Positions 21,183 through 29,290 of a stretch of 64,000 nucleotides of DNA are shown here, piece after piece. The notes beneath the pieces are model-generated. The model saw only the letters and a program-made list of their open reading frames with translations, was not told where the DNA came from and did not search any database. Source of the stretch: VRUE01 sp963807425 (GTDB lineage: Bacteria; Actinomycetota; Thermoleophilia; Solirubrobacterales; 70-9); contig CAWEBZ010000001.1 in the NCBI GenBank assembly GCA_963807425.1, positions 62,001 through 126,000 of the forward strand, read 5' to 3'. How positions within the stretch are numbered: the stretch's first letter is position 1; each line of letters opens with the position of its first letter. Position numbers and translations under genes: made by a program.

Positions 21183-22460
21183 GTGCCCGCCGAGCCGCTC
21201 TCGATAGCCCAGATCACGCCGCACCGGCGTGGGACCCAGAACCCGGTCAACGAGTTCGTCGAGCGCGTCTCGGAGGAGCTGGAGCGCCGCGGCCACAGGG
21301 TCCTGATCGCGGGGGTCGGCGATCAGGTCAAAAAGCTGCTGCGCAAGACGCCGCTGGACATCGTCCACGTCCACGAGCCCTTCGCTCCGCGCGTCTCCTC
21401 CTCCGCTCTGCGCTACTCCTCCTCGCTCAACGTCGCCACCTTCCATGCGCCGCAGGAGCGGGTGCTCTCGACCCAGGTGGCGCGGCCCCTGGTTGAGATC
21501 TTCTTCGGCCGGCTCGACGCACGCACCGTCGCCAGCGCGAAAACCGGTCGCTTGCTGGAGCGCTACTTCCCTGCCTCCTACGAGCTGCTCGAACCGGGCG
21601 GGGGCTCGCGTGAGTGGTCCGAGGTCGCGACCGAACTGGAGGCGATCTACAGGCGCCTGGTCGCGCGGCGCCACGATCCGACCGGCAACCCCGAGGTGCG
21701 CCGGCGGATCTCCCGTAGGCCGCTGATCGAGGTCGATCTGCACATGCACACCGATCACTCCACCGATTGCGCGACCCCGGTCGAGGTGCTGCTGGAGACG
21801 GCCCGCGACCGCGGCCTCGGCGCGATCGCGATCACCGACCACAACGAGGTCTCCGGGGCGCTGGAGGCGCGCAAGATCGCCGAGGAGATGGGCGACATCA
21901 AGGTGATCGTCGCCGAGGAGGTGAAGACGGCCGAGCAGGGCGAGGTGATCGGGCTCTTCCTCGAGGAGAAGATCCCGCGCGGGATGACGATGGCGGAGAC
22001 GATCGCCGAGATCCGCCGCCAGGGGGGGTTGGTCTACGTCCCCCATCCCTTCGACCGCTTCCACTCGGTGCCCGACTACGAGCACCTGATCGACATCGTC
22101 GAGGAGATCGACGTGCTCGAGGTATTCAACCCGCGGGTGGCGCTGACCGCCTTCAACGAGGAGGCAGAACGCTTCGCCAGCAAGTACAGGATCGTCCCCG
22201 GGGCCGGCTCCGACAGCCACGTCGCACAGGGCCTGGGCAGCGTGCGGGTGCGGATCCACGATTTCGACGGCCCCGAGGAGTTCCTCGAGGCGATGCGGGA
22301 TGCCGACATCGTCCGTAAGCACAAGAACCTCGTCTACGTGCAGGCGCTGAAGCTGCTGCAGACGACGGGGCGGCCGAAGGCGCCGAAACGCCGCGTCCCC
22401 GACGCCAAGCCGGTGCGCGGGGGCCGGCCGCGGAAGCGACGGCCGGCGAGCAAGAGCTGA
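21183..22460 (+). CDS. chimera of a truncated GT4-like domain and a PHP phosphoesterase
   Basis: This 425-aa protein has residues 1-140 resembling the N-terminal half of a GT-B glycosyltransferase (ITPHRRGTQNPVNEFVERVS, DIVHVHEPFAP, VATFHAP). Residues 143-165 (REWSEVATELEAIYRRL) resemble the very last helix of such enzymes. The sugar-nucleotide half between them is missing. From 180 a complete PHP domain follows: HMH (187-189), AITDH (219-220), VAEEVKT, VPHPFD (His288) and GSDSH (344-346). GTG 21183 is 10 bases after ino1. Metal-dependent phosphoesterase activity is likely; the transferase part cannot be active as such. Confidence 0.75.
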   Translation: MPAEPLSIAQITPHRRGTQNPVNEFVERVSEELERRGHRVLIAGVGDQVKKLLRKTPLDIVHVHEPFAPRVSSSALRYSSSLNVATFHAPQERVLSTQVARPLVEIFFGRLDARTVASAKTGRLLERYFPASYELLEPGGGSREWSEVATELEAIYRRLVARRHDPTGNPEVRRRISRRPLIEVDLHMHTDHSTDCATPVEVLLETARDRGLGAIAITDHNEVSGALEARKIAEEMGDIKVIVAEEVKTAEQGEVIGLFLEEKIPRGMTMAETIAEIRRQGGLVYVPHPFDRFHSVPDYEHLIDIVEEIDVLEVFNPRVALTAFNEEAERFASKYRIVPGAGSDSHVAQGLGSVRVRIHDFDGPEEFLEAMRDADIVRKHKNLVYVQALKLLQTTGRPKAPKRRVPDAKPVRGGRPRKRRPASKS

Positions 22461-23122
22461 TGCATGCGGGCCGCGCGAAAGGAGCCGCGCCCGGCCCGTC
22501 AAAGAGAGCGGCGAGCGTGCCAGCGACCGACGACGAGATCAGAGAGAAGTACCTCGAGCGCGCGATCCGCGAGCTCAATCAGCTGAGCCACGATCTGCAG
22601 GCCTGCCCGCACTGCCCGCGTGGCAAGCTGATGCCGGTGCTCGGCTCCGGCCATCCGCAGGCCGACGTCTTCATGATCAAGCACGCCCCGGCCTCGGCGG
22701 AGATCGAAGAGGGGGTCGCCTTCTACGGTCGCGCCGGCAACGCCCTGATGAAGAGCTTCAAGCGGCTCGGGATCGATCCGCTGGTCGTCTACGGCACGCT
22801 CTGCGTCAAGTGCCCGATCGCGGAGCCCGACCTCGCCGCCGAGCAGTGCCTGCGCCGCGTGGTCGAGGAGATCGCGATCGTGCAGCCGAAAATCGTCGTC
22901 GTCATGGGTGAGCCCGCGCTGCGCGTCCTCAACGGCTTCGAAGTCCCGCTCTCCCGTCCGATCGAGCCGCGCGAGGGCGAGATCCAGGCCTTCACCCCCA
23001 CCGTCGACGCCCTCTACACCCCGGACATCGACGACTCACTCGACGAAGAGGGCGCCAAGCAGCGCTTCTGGCGCTCCTTCAAGGTCCTCGGCGACTGGTA
23101 CGAGGACCTGCCTCCGTACTAG
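22460..23122 (+). CDS. uracil-DNA glycosylase superfamily protein (family 4-like, altered active site)
   Basis: This 220-aa protein starts at ATG 22460, overlapping the previous stop (TGATG); GTG 22517 is possible. The four iron-sulphur cysteines of family 4 are kept: CPHC (49, 52), KCP (118) and EQC (130). But the water-activating motif GEAPG is KHAPA (74-78), and the C-terminal HPS-type loop is absent, replaced by an acidic stretch. GRAG (90-93) is retained. It may bind DNA without classical uracil removal, or have another chemistry. Confidence 0.72.
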   Translation: MHAGRAKGAAPGPSKRAASVPATDDEIREKYLERAIRELNQLSHDLQACPHCPRGKLMPVLGSGHPQADVFMIKHAPASAEIEEGVAFYGRAGNALMKSFKRLGIDPLVVYGTLCVKCPIAEPDLAAEQCLRRVVEEIAIVQPKIVVVMGEPALRVLNGFEVPLSRPIEPREGEIQAFTPTVDALYTPDIDDSLDEEGAKQRFWRSFKVLGDWYEDLPPY

Positions 23123-23736
23123 GGGGCGCTGGGCTCCGCCTGGGGCCTGAGCGGTGGCTGCGAGCCGTCGGCGCCGTTGGACTCGAGCATGTGGTCGGGC
23201 GTGTTCTTGGGGGAGAGGAAGCGGTCGATCGCGGCCAGGGCAACGGCCGAGACGACGAAGGTGAGATGGATGACCGTCTGCCAGAGCATCGTGTCGGATG
23301 AGATGTTGCTCGCATTGATGAAGGTCTGCAGGAGGTGGATCGAGGAGATGCCGACGATCGCCATCGCCAGCTTCACCTTGAGCACGTTGGCGTTGACGTG
23401 CGAGAGCCACTCGGGCTGGTCGGGGTGGCCGCGCAGGTTGATCCGCGAGACGAAGGTCTCGTAGCCGCCAATGATCACCATGATCAGCAGGTTGGCGATC
23501 ATCACCACGTCGACGAGGCCGAGGACGAGGAGCATCACCTCGTTCTCGGTCAGGTGGCCGACGTCGCTCACGAGGTGCCAGAGCTCCTGCATGAAGCGCC
23601 AGACGTAGATGCCCTGGGCGGCGATCAGACCGAGATAGAGCGGCGCCTGCAGCCAGCGGCTGATGAAGATCGTGCTGCCGATGGTGCGGGCGAGCGGCCG
23701 GTCTATGTGGGCTTCGGCGGCGATGGGTGGCGCATC
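23119..23736 (-). CDS. YqhA/UPF0114-type membrane protein, start unresolved
   Basis: From ATG 23592 a 157-aa four-helix protein is encoded with the family core LLVLGLVDVVMIANLLIM, GGYETFVS and AISSIHLL-like GISSIHLLQTF. But homology continues upstream in frame (FISRWLQAPLYLGLIAAQGIYVW, the normal first helix, in two pieces) to a stop at 23737-23739, with no ATG, GTG or TTG. Either a non-standard start is used, or one base is missing near 23737, where GTGACTAGG sits just out of frame. Given bounds are the open frame. Function of the family is unknown. It converges on the UDG gene. Confidence 0.7.
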   Translation of the reverse strand, partial: DAPPIAAEAHIDRPLARTIGSTIFISRWLQAPLYLGLIAAQGIYVWRFMQELWHLVSDVGHLTENEVMLLVLGLVDVVMIANLLIMVIIGGYETFVSRINLRGHPDQPEWLSHVNANVLKVKLAMAIVGISSIHLLQTFINASNISSDTMLWQTVIHLTFVVSAVALAAIDRFLSPKNTPDHMLESNGADGSQPPLRPQAEPSAP

Positions 23737-23761
23737 CTAGTCACCGCACTCGCCGGAACTT

Positions 23762-24550
23762 CTAGGGGGCGGCGGCCTCGGCGACCGCGGTCATCGCCTC
23801 GACCTTGGCGCTGGCCAGGCCCCTGACGACGATCGTGTCGAGGGCCTCGTAGGCCGCGAGGGCGCTTTGTGTCGCGGCTGCGTCGGCTGCGGCGACGCCG
23901 ACCGTGCCCTCTGGCTCGGCGAGGCGGTCGAAGTGATTGCGGTAGCCGTCGTGGAGGTCGCGGTAGAAGGACTCCTCCTTGGCGAGACGCTCGGCGGCGT
24001 CGGGGCCGACGGCTGTGCGGACGTAGCCGAAGACGGGAGGCGTCTCGCGGCCGGCCTCGCGGGCGCCGGCCTCGACCTGCTCGCGCGCGGTCGCGGCGAA
24101 GGCGGGGGTCATCCAGTTGAAGAAGGCACCGTCGTACTCGGCTCCGGCCAAGGCGCACATCTTCGGGCCCATCGCGGCGAGGACGAGGCGGACGCCCGGC
24201 AGCCGCTCGCGCAGCTCGGGCAGGGCCTCACGCATTCGCGTCAGCGGCTTCTTCGAGAAGCCGGCGCCGACGCCGAGCCAGAGGCGGTCGCGATCGATTC
24301 CGAGCCGCTCGACGTCCGCCGCGATCTGCTCGGGCGGAGTACGGTCGAGGGCGATCACGGCGACGCCGAGGTCAAGATCGGGTGCGGCGGCGCCGAACAC
24401 GGCAAGCGTTTCCAGCCCCTTCGCCCCGGGATGGTCGTTCGACCAGGTCGAGGCATAGCCGAGCTCCGCGCAGCACTGGGCCAGCGGCTGTGCCACCTCT
24501 GGATCGAGACCGGCAGCCACTCCGAATCCTCTGCTTTTGCCGTCACGCAT
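23762..24550 (-). CDS. LLM-class F420-dependent oxidoreductase
   Basis: This 262-aa luciferase-like TIM barrel has an N-terminal RGFGVAAGLDPEVAQ, a STWSNDHPG substrate region, LGVAVIALDRTPPEQIA and RLWLGVGAGFS, the standard pattern of actinobacterial F420-dependent enzymes of this class. It is shorter than many (about 300 aa), with the loss near the C-terminal insertion. Substrate is unknown. No cofactor-synthesis genes are nearby. Confidence 0.85.
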   Translation of the reverse strand: MRDGKSRGFGVAAGLDPEVAQPLAQCCAELGYASTWSNDHPGAKGLETLAVFGAAAPDLDLGVAVIALDRTPPEQIAADVERLGIDRDRLWLGVGAGFSKKPLTRMREALPELRERLPGVRLVLAAMGPKMCALAGAEYDGAFFNWMTPAFAATAREQVEAGAREAGRETPPVFGYVRTAVGPDAAERLAKEESFYRDLHDGYRNHFDRLAEPEGTVGVAAADAAATQSALAAYEALDTIVVRGLASAKVEAMTAVAEAAAP

Positions 24551-24648
24551 GGCGCGGAAGCCTATTGCCTGGCTTTCGGGCGGAAGCTGTGACGGGTCGC
24601 TAACTACAACTCAACCACAGACAACACATTCCAGACTACCGTGCCATT

Positions 24649-24897
24649 ATGGAGGCGATGCCACAGGAATGGACAGAGGGACGGCTTGATGAACTAAACG
24701 CAAAGGTCGACCGCGGCTTCAAACGTGTCGATGCCGACGTCCGCGAACTGCGCATGGAGATCAGAGATGAATTCAAGGCGATGCGCAGCGAGATTGGCGG
24801 CATTCAACGCACGATGCTCTTTGGGGCCATCTCGATGACCGGTGCGATCCTGGCCGGCTTCGCCGGAATCTGCACCCTGCTCGCCGGGACTCTCTAG
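24649..24897 (+). CDS. small coiled-coil protein with C-terminal membrane helix
   Basis: This 82-aa protein has a heptad-like charged coiled coil (LDELNAKVDRGFKRVDADVR, continuing to about 52) followed by a single hydrophobic helix (about 56-80, MLFGAISMTGAILAGFAGI). That is a tail-anchored topology. Similar small proteins are common in actinobacteria without known function. No ribosome site precedes ATG 24649; ATG 24658 has GGAGG too close. It may be leaderless. Confidence 0.65.
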   Translation: MEAMPQEWTEGRLDELNAKVDRGFKRVDADVRELRMEIRDEFKAMRSEIGGIQRTMLFGAISMTGAILAGFAGICTLLAGTL

Positions 24898-24900
24898 GCC

Positions 24901-26205
24901 CTACTTCTCAAGCAGGGCCACGCACTCGATGTGCGGGGTCTGGGGGAACATGTCGACCGGCCTCACGCGGCGCAGGGTGTAGCCGGCGTCGACCAGCTGA
25001 GCCGCGTTCGGGGCCAGCGTGGTCGGGTTGCAGGAGACGTAGACGATTCGCTTCGCCTCGCACTCGATCACCCTGCGCACGATCTTCTGCGAGAGCCCCG
25101 CGCGGGGCGGATCGATGACGACGACGTCGGGTTTGCCGGCCTGCTCGATCAGCGGCCGCACCCCTGTGCGTGCGCTGCCGGCGACGAAGCGCGCGTTCTC
25201 GATCTTGTTGTGCTTGGCGTTCTTCTCGGCGTCGGAGATCGCCTCGGGGACGATCTCCAGCCCCCAGACCTCGCCCGCGCGCTTAGCCATCGTCAGCCCG
25301 ATCGTGCCGATCCCGCAGTAGAGGTCGAAGACCCGCTCGCTGCCGCTCAACCCCGCGTACTCGGCGGCGACGCCGTAGAGCTTCTCCGCCATCTCGGTGT
25401 TGGTCTGGAAGAAGGCGCTGTGGGACATCTCCAGCTTCAGGTCGAAGAGCTCCTCGCTCAGCCGCTCCTTGCCAAGCGCGCCGGTCGGGCCGTCGGTGCC
25501 GCCGGAGTCGCCCTCGATAGCGGTGTGGAGGTCGACCGGTGGTTTGGGGAAGCGGGCGACCGAGGTCACCAGCCGGGTCTGGATCTGCCCGGTGCGCCAG
25601 CCCTCGCGGACGACGAGGTTGCGCAGGACGCCCTCTCGGCTGCGCCGGTCGTAGGCGGGCACCGACTCGAGCTGCGCCCACTGGCGCACCTCGTTACGAG
25701 CGGCGTTGCCGCGCTCGGAGGCGAGCAGGCAGTCGTCGACGTCGACGATCAGGTCCCAGCGCCCGCGCGCGTGGAAGCCGAGGATCGGTCCGTCCTCGCC
25801 CTCGCCGAAGGAGTACTCGAGCTTGTTGCGGTAGCGCCACTGCTCGAGCGCCGGCTCGATCGGCTCCAGCTCGAAGCCGTCGAGCCCGCCGATGCGGCGC
25901 AGTGCCTCGTCCACCTGCTCCTGCTTCTGGCTGAGCTGGCGCTCGTAGGGCAGGCCCTGCCAGGGCGCGCCCGGGCATGGCTCGCCGCCGTGGACGCAGC
26001 TGTCGGCGATCCGGTCCGCGCCGGGGCGCAGCAGCTCGACCGTGCGCGCCTCGGCGAAGCGCTTCTTCGCTTTGGTCACCTCAGCCCGCACCCGGTCGCC
26101 GGGCAGCGCGCCCGCTACGAAGACAACGAGCCCATCGGCTCGGGCGACTCCCCGCCCACCGAAGGCGAGCGAGTCGATCTCGACCTCGAGCAGATCGCCT
26201 TTCAA
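24901..26205 (-). CDS. RlmD/TrmA-family RNA 5-methyluridine methyltransferase
   Basis: This 434-aa protein has an N-terminal TRAM domain (LLEVEIDSLAFGGRGVARA), then an SAM methyltransferase with FDLYCGIGTIGL, VIDPPRAGL, the catalytic cysteine in YVSCNPTTLA and PQTPHIE at the end. It probably methylates uridine in 23S rRNA or tRNA. Of the usual C-x5-C-x2-C iron-sulphur site only CVHGGEPC remains, with Ala at the third position. The TTG start overlaps the upstream TGA (TTGA), so translation is probably coupled to the histone-like gene. Confidence 0.88.
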   Translation of the reverse strand: MKGDLLEVEIDSLAFGGRGVARADGLVVFVAGALPGDRVRAEVTKAKKRFAEARTVELLRPGADRIADSCVHGGEPCPGAPWQGLPYERQLSQKQEQVDEALRRIGGLDGFELEPIEPALEQWRYRNKLEYSFGEGEDGPILGFHARGRWDLIVDVDDCLLASERGNAARNEVRQWAQLESVPAYDRRSREGVLRNLVVREGWRTGQIQTRLVTSVARFPKPPVDLHTAIEGDSGGTDGPTGALGKERLSEELFDLKLEMSHSAFFQTNTEMAEKLYGVAAEYAGLSGSERVFDLYCGIGTIGLTMAKRAGEVWGLEIVPEAISDAEKNAKHNKIENARFVAGSARTGVRPLIEQAGKPDVVVIDPPRAGLSQKIVRRVIECEAKRIVYVSCNPTTLAPNAAQLVDAGYTLRRVRPVDMFPQTPHIECVALLEK

Positions 26206-26660
26206 CCCAGCTTCTTGCGGGCGCGCCGGGCTGCTTGAGTGGCCTGTTTGCGAACCGGCTGAGCCCGCCCGCCGACCTCGCGCCGTGCCTGTTTGACCAG
26301 CTTTTCCAGCTCCTTCAGCATCGAGTCGGTCTGCCGCCGGCCCTTCTTGACCAGGTCGGAGAGCATCTTCTCGGCGTCGCCGCGAGTCATCCGCCCGCGC
26401 TTGACCGCGTCGTCGACGACCTCCTGCAGCCGGTCCCGGCTGAGTGTCACGCTGCGCTCGAGGCTGTCGCGGAACTGCTCGACGCTCTTGTCGAGGCCGG
26501 TCGTCCCGCCGCCTCTTTTGGCCGCTGCTTTTTTCGCGGCTTTCGCTTTTTTAGGAGCGGCTTTTTTGGGCGCCGCTTTTTTCGCCGAGGGTTTTTTGGC
26601 GCGCGATCCGGCTTTCGCTTTTTTCGCTGCTTTTTTACCGGTCTCTTTTTTCGCGGCCAT
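26202..26660 (-). CDS. histone H1-like Lys/Ala-rich protein
   Basis: In this 152-aa protein, residues 1-50 are AAKK/AAPKK-type repeats resembling eukaryotic H1 or the tail of actinobacterial HupB. Residues 55-152 are a helical, charged domain (LDKSVEQFRDSLERSV) with another basic tail. It probably binds nucleic acid non-specifically. The Lys codons are mainly AAAAAA pairs, giving eight six-base A runs within 150 bases in a G+C-rich genome. It is coupled to the RNA methyltransferase by TTGA. Confidence 0.75.
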   Translation of the reverse strand: MAAKKETGKKAAKKAKAGSRAKKPSAKKAAPKKAAPKKAKAAKKAAAKRGGGTTGLDKSVEQFRDSLERSVTLSRDRLQEVVDDAVKRGRMTRGDAEKMLSDLVKKGRRQTDSMLKELEKLVKQARREVGGRAQPVRKQATQAARRARKKLG

Positions 26661-26738
26661 GGTGTCTTGCCTCCTGGTCGTCTGCGCGGGCTGTGGCCCT
26701 GACTATCTCATCCCAGCCCGCTTTGGCGAGCCCGGCCC

Positions 26739-27557
26739 TTACTGTGCTTCGAGGCTGGCTTCGATCGGCGTGTGATCTGAGAGGCGCAGCGAGAGACCGT
26801 CGTGGTCGATCTCGCGCCGCTCCGGCAGCCATGGCGCCGTCGGCTTGACGACGGTCAGCCCGCGCGTCAGCAGGTGGTCGATAGCCCTCGGCCCGGTCTG
26901 TCCCACGAGGCCGAAGCGTGAGTCCAGTTGCTCGAAGACGGCGGGGTCCTCCCCCGGGCGCAGGTTGAGGTCACCGCCGAAGAGCAGCGGCGCCTCCCCG
27001 GCCCACTCCGCTGCCGCCCGCGCGGCGAGCAGGACGTCCTCGGCGGCGAGCCCGGGTTGGTCGTTGGTTGCGTGCAGGTTGGCGAGGCAGATGCCGGCGG
27101 TTGTGCGGGTGAATGCCATCGCGCGCCGCTCGGGCTTGCCTTCGTGGATCGCAAGCTCACGGCGCTCGACGATCCTTCCGAGCGGGCTCAAGGCTCGCAC
27201 CAGGGTCAGGTTCGAGCCACCCTCGCCGGATGCGATCAGGTCGGGGTTGAGGCGGGCGGCGGCGGTTCGCAGGGCGGCGAAGGAGTTGCGCGAGGTGAGG
27301 ACCCGGTGGGCCTCGGCGCCGCAGGCGCTCGTGAGGAGCGCGGCGAAGCGAGGCGGGGTCTCCTGCAGAAGCGCGACGTCCCACTCCGCCCCGGCCAGCA
27401 TCGCCGCGAACTCGTGCGAGAGATCGCGGTTGACCTGGACGTGGGTGGCGTTCCTCTCCTCGATCGTGAGCAGCCGAGAGCGCCAGGTGAACAGCGCCGG
27501 GTCGGGAGGGAAGTCGCGCCCGTGGAAGAGGTTCCAGCCAATCGCGGTGAAGCGCAC
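26739..27557 (-). CDS. endonuclease/exonuclease/phosphatase-fold protein, cytoplasmic
   Basis: This 272-aa EEP-fold protein has WNLFHGRD, LLQETPP, LANLHATND, FGGDLNLRP, AIDHLLTRG and LSDHTPIEA, a complete set of metal and catalytic residues. There is no signal peptide, unlike the EEP protein at 15.2 kb. GTG 27557 is preferred because AAGGAGGAGA lies about ten bases upstream. The argF start is only 18 bases away on the other strand, so promoters must overlap coding sequence. Confidence 0.83.
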   Translation of the reverse strand: MRFTAIGWNLFHGRDFPPDPALFTWRSRLLTIEERNATHVQVNRDLSHEFAAMLAGAEWDVALLQETPPRFAALLTSACGAEAHRVLTSRNSFAALRTAAARLNPDLIASGEGGSNLTLVRALSPLGRIVERRELAIHEGKPERRAMAFTRTTAGICLANLHATNDQPGLAAEDVLLAARAAAEWAGEAPLLFGGDLNLRPGEDPAVFEQLDSRFGLVGQTGPRAIDHLLTRGLTVVKPTAPWLPERREIDHDGLSLRLSDHTPIEASLEAQ

Positions 27558-27575
27558 CGGCTTAGTATCTCCTCC

Positions 27576-28460
27576 TTGAATCGGCACTTCCTTACAGGTG
27601 AAGAGCTGGGCGCCTTCGAGCTGGGCAAGTTGCTCGACCGGGCACTCGAGCTGAAGGCGGGCAGGCGGGACGGCGTCGGGGCCGATGCGCTGGCCGGCCG
27701 CAGCATCGCCCTCGTCTTCGAGAAGCCGTCGACTCGGACCCGGATCTCCTTCGAGGTCGGCGTGGCCGAGCTAGGAGCGACACCGGTCGTGCTGCGCGGC
27801 GACGAAATGCAGCTCTCCCGCGGCGAGTCGCCCGCCGACACGGCACGAGTCCTGTCGCGTTTCGTCGACGCGATCGTGATCCGCTCCGGCTCCCACGAGG
27901 CGGTCGCGGAGCTCGCCGGCGCGGCGGAGGTGCCCGTGATCAACGCCCTCACCCCGCTTCACCACCCCTGCCAGGCGCTGGCCGACCTGCTCACCCTGCG
28001 CGAGCGTTTCGGCGACCTCGCCGGCCTCCGTCTCGCCTACGTCGGCGATGGCAACAATGTCACCCGTTCATTGACGATCGCTGGCGAGCTGGCCGGGGTC
28101 GAAGTCGTCGTTGCTGCGCCACCGGGCTACCAGCTGGAGGAGGGGCACGGGGCGAAGCTGTCCGCCGACCCGCGCGCCGCGGCTTCGGACGCCGACGCGC
28201 TCTACACCGACGTCTGGGTCAGCATGGGGGACGAGGACGAGGCCGAGCGCCGCCGCGCCGACCTGGCGCCGTTTCGGATCGACGACGACCTGCTCTCGGT
28301 GGCGAAGGACCGCGCGATCGTCCTCCATTGCCTGCCTGCCCACCCGGGGGAGGAGATCACCGCCGAGATCCTCTACGGCGAGCGCTCCGCGGTCTGGGGC
28401 CAGGCCGAGAACCGGCTGCACACGCAGAAGGCGCTGCTGGAGATGCTGATCGACTCCTGA
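27576..28460 (+). CDS. argF: ornithine carbamoyltransferase
   Basis: This 294-aa enzyme makes citrulline from ornithine and carbamoyl phosphate in arginine synthesis. The carbamoyl-phosphate loop is STRTR (52-56), with HPCQ (130-133), DVWVSMG (212-218) and the ornithine-binding HCLPAH (251-256). TTG 27576 gives the expected N-terminus NRHFLTGEEL. No ribosome site precedes it, but TAGTAT (27563-27568) lies where a leaderless -10 would be. No other arg gene is next to it. Confidence 0.94.
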   Translation: MNRHFLTGEELGAFELGKLLDRALELKAGRRDGVGADALAGRSIALVFEKPSTRTRISFEVGVAELGATPVVLRGDEMQLSRGESPADTARVLSRFVDAIVIRSGSHEAVAELAGAAEVPVINALTPLHHPCQALADLLTLRERFGDLAGLRLAYVGDGNNVTRSLTIAGELAGVEVVVAAPPGYQLEEGHGAKLSADPRAAASDADALYTDVWVSMGDEDEAERRRADLAPFRIDDDLLSVAKDRAIVLHCLPAHPGEEITAEILYGERSAVWGQAENRLHTQKALLEMLIDS

Positions 28461-28466
28461 GCTCTC

Positions 28467-29258
28467 GTGTACCCGGAGATCAACATCGGACCGTTGACCC
28501 TGCAGACCTTCGGTCTGATGTTCGCGCTCGCTTTCCTCGCCGCGGGCGCGCTGATCGCGAAGCGGCTTAAGGAGATCGGCAAGCCCGTCGACTGGGCCTA
28601 CGAGATGGGGTTCGCGGCGCTGATCGGCGGGATCATCGGCTCGCGGCTCTACTTCCTCGCCGACAACTACGAGAGCGTCAAGGACGACCTGCTCGGCAAC
28701 CTCTTCTCCGGATCGGGCCTGGTCTGGTACGGCGGTGCGATCGGCGGTGCGATCGCCGTCCTGCTCTGGGCCTGGTACCGCGACTTTCTCGGATTCAGGC
28801 TGCTCGACCTTGCGGCTCCGGCGCTGGCGCTCGGCTACGCGATCGGGCGCTGCGGCTGCCAGCTCTCCGGCGACGGCGACTACGGCAAGGCCTGGGACGG
28901 CCCCTGGGCGATGTCCTATCCCGACGGCACCGTGCCGACCGACCAGGCCGTTCACCCGACGCCGGTCTACGAGACCCTGGCGATGGGCCTCGGCGCCTGG
29001 CTGCTCTGGCAGCTCCGCGACCGCTTTCGCGCCGGAGTCCTCTTCGCGATCTACCTCGTCTATGCCGGGACGGAGCGCTTCTTGGTGGAGTTCCTGCGCC
29101 GCAACGAGGAAGCCGCCCTGGGCCTGACCACGGCGCAGCTGGAGAGCCTCGGCATGATGCTCGCCGGAGCCGTGTGGCTAGCGGTCGTCAAGCGTCGACA
29201 CGGTAGCCTGTCCCGCGTGACTTCCACCGATCCGATCGCGCCCGCAGCCGGGTTGTAG
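28467..29258 (+). CDS. lgt: prolipoprotein diacylglyceryl transferase
   Basis: This 263-aa membrane enzyme transfers diacylglycerol to the lipobox cysteine of prolipoproteins. About seven helices are visible. The signature appears as GRCGCQLSGDGDYG (127-140) in place of the common GRxGNF form, with VWYGG (87-91), HPTPVYE (163-169) and R..ERFLVEFLR near the end. GTG 28467 starts 6 bases after argF. A lipoprotein that could be its substrate is encoded at 55.7 kb. Confidence 0.92.
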   Translation: MYPEINIGPLTLQTFGLMFALAFLAAGALIAKRLKEIGKPVDWAYEMGFAALIGGIIGSRLYFLADNYESVKDDLLGNLFSGSGLVWYGGAIGGAIAVLLWAWYRDFLGFRLLDLAAPALALGYAIGRCGCQLSGDGDYGKAWDGPWAMSYPDGTVPTDQAVHPTPVYETLAMGLGAWLLWQLRDRFRAGVLFAIYLVYAGTERFLVEFLRRNEEAALGLTTAQLESLGMMLAGAVWLAVVKRRHGSLSRVTSTDPIAPAAGL

Positions 29259-29290
29259 CCGTGGAAGCCGAGAACGAAGGAGGGTCGCCC

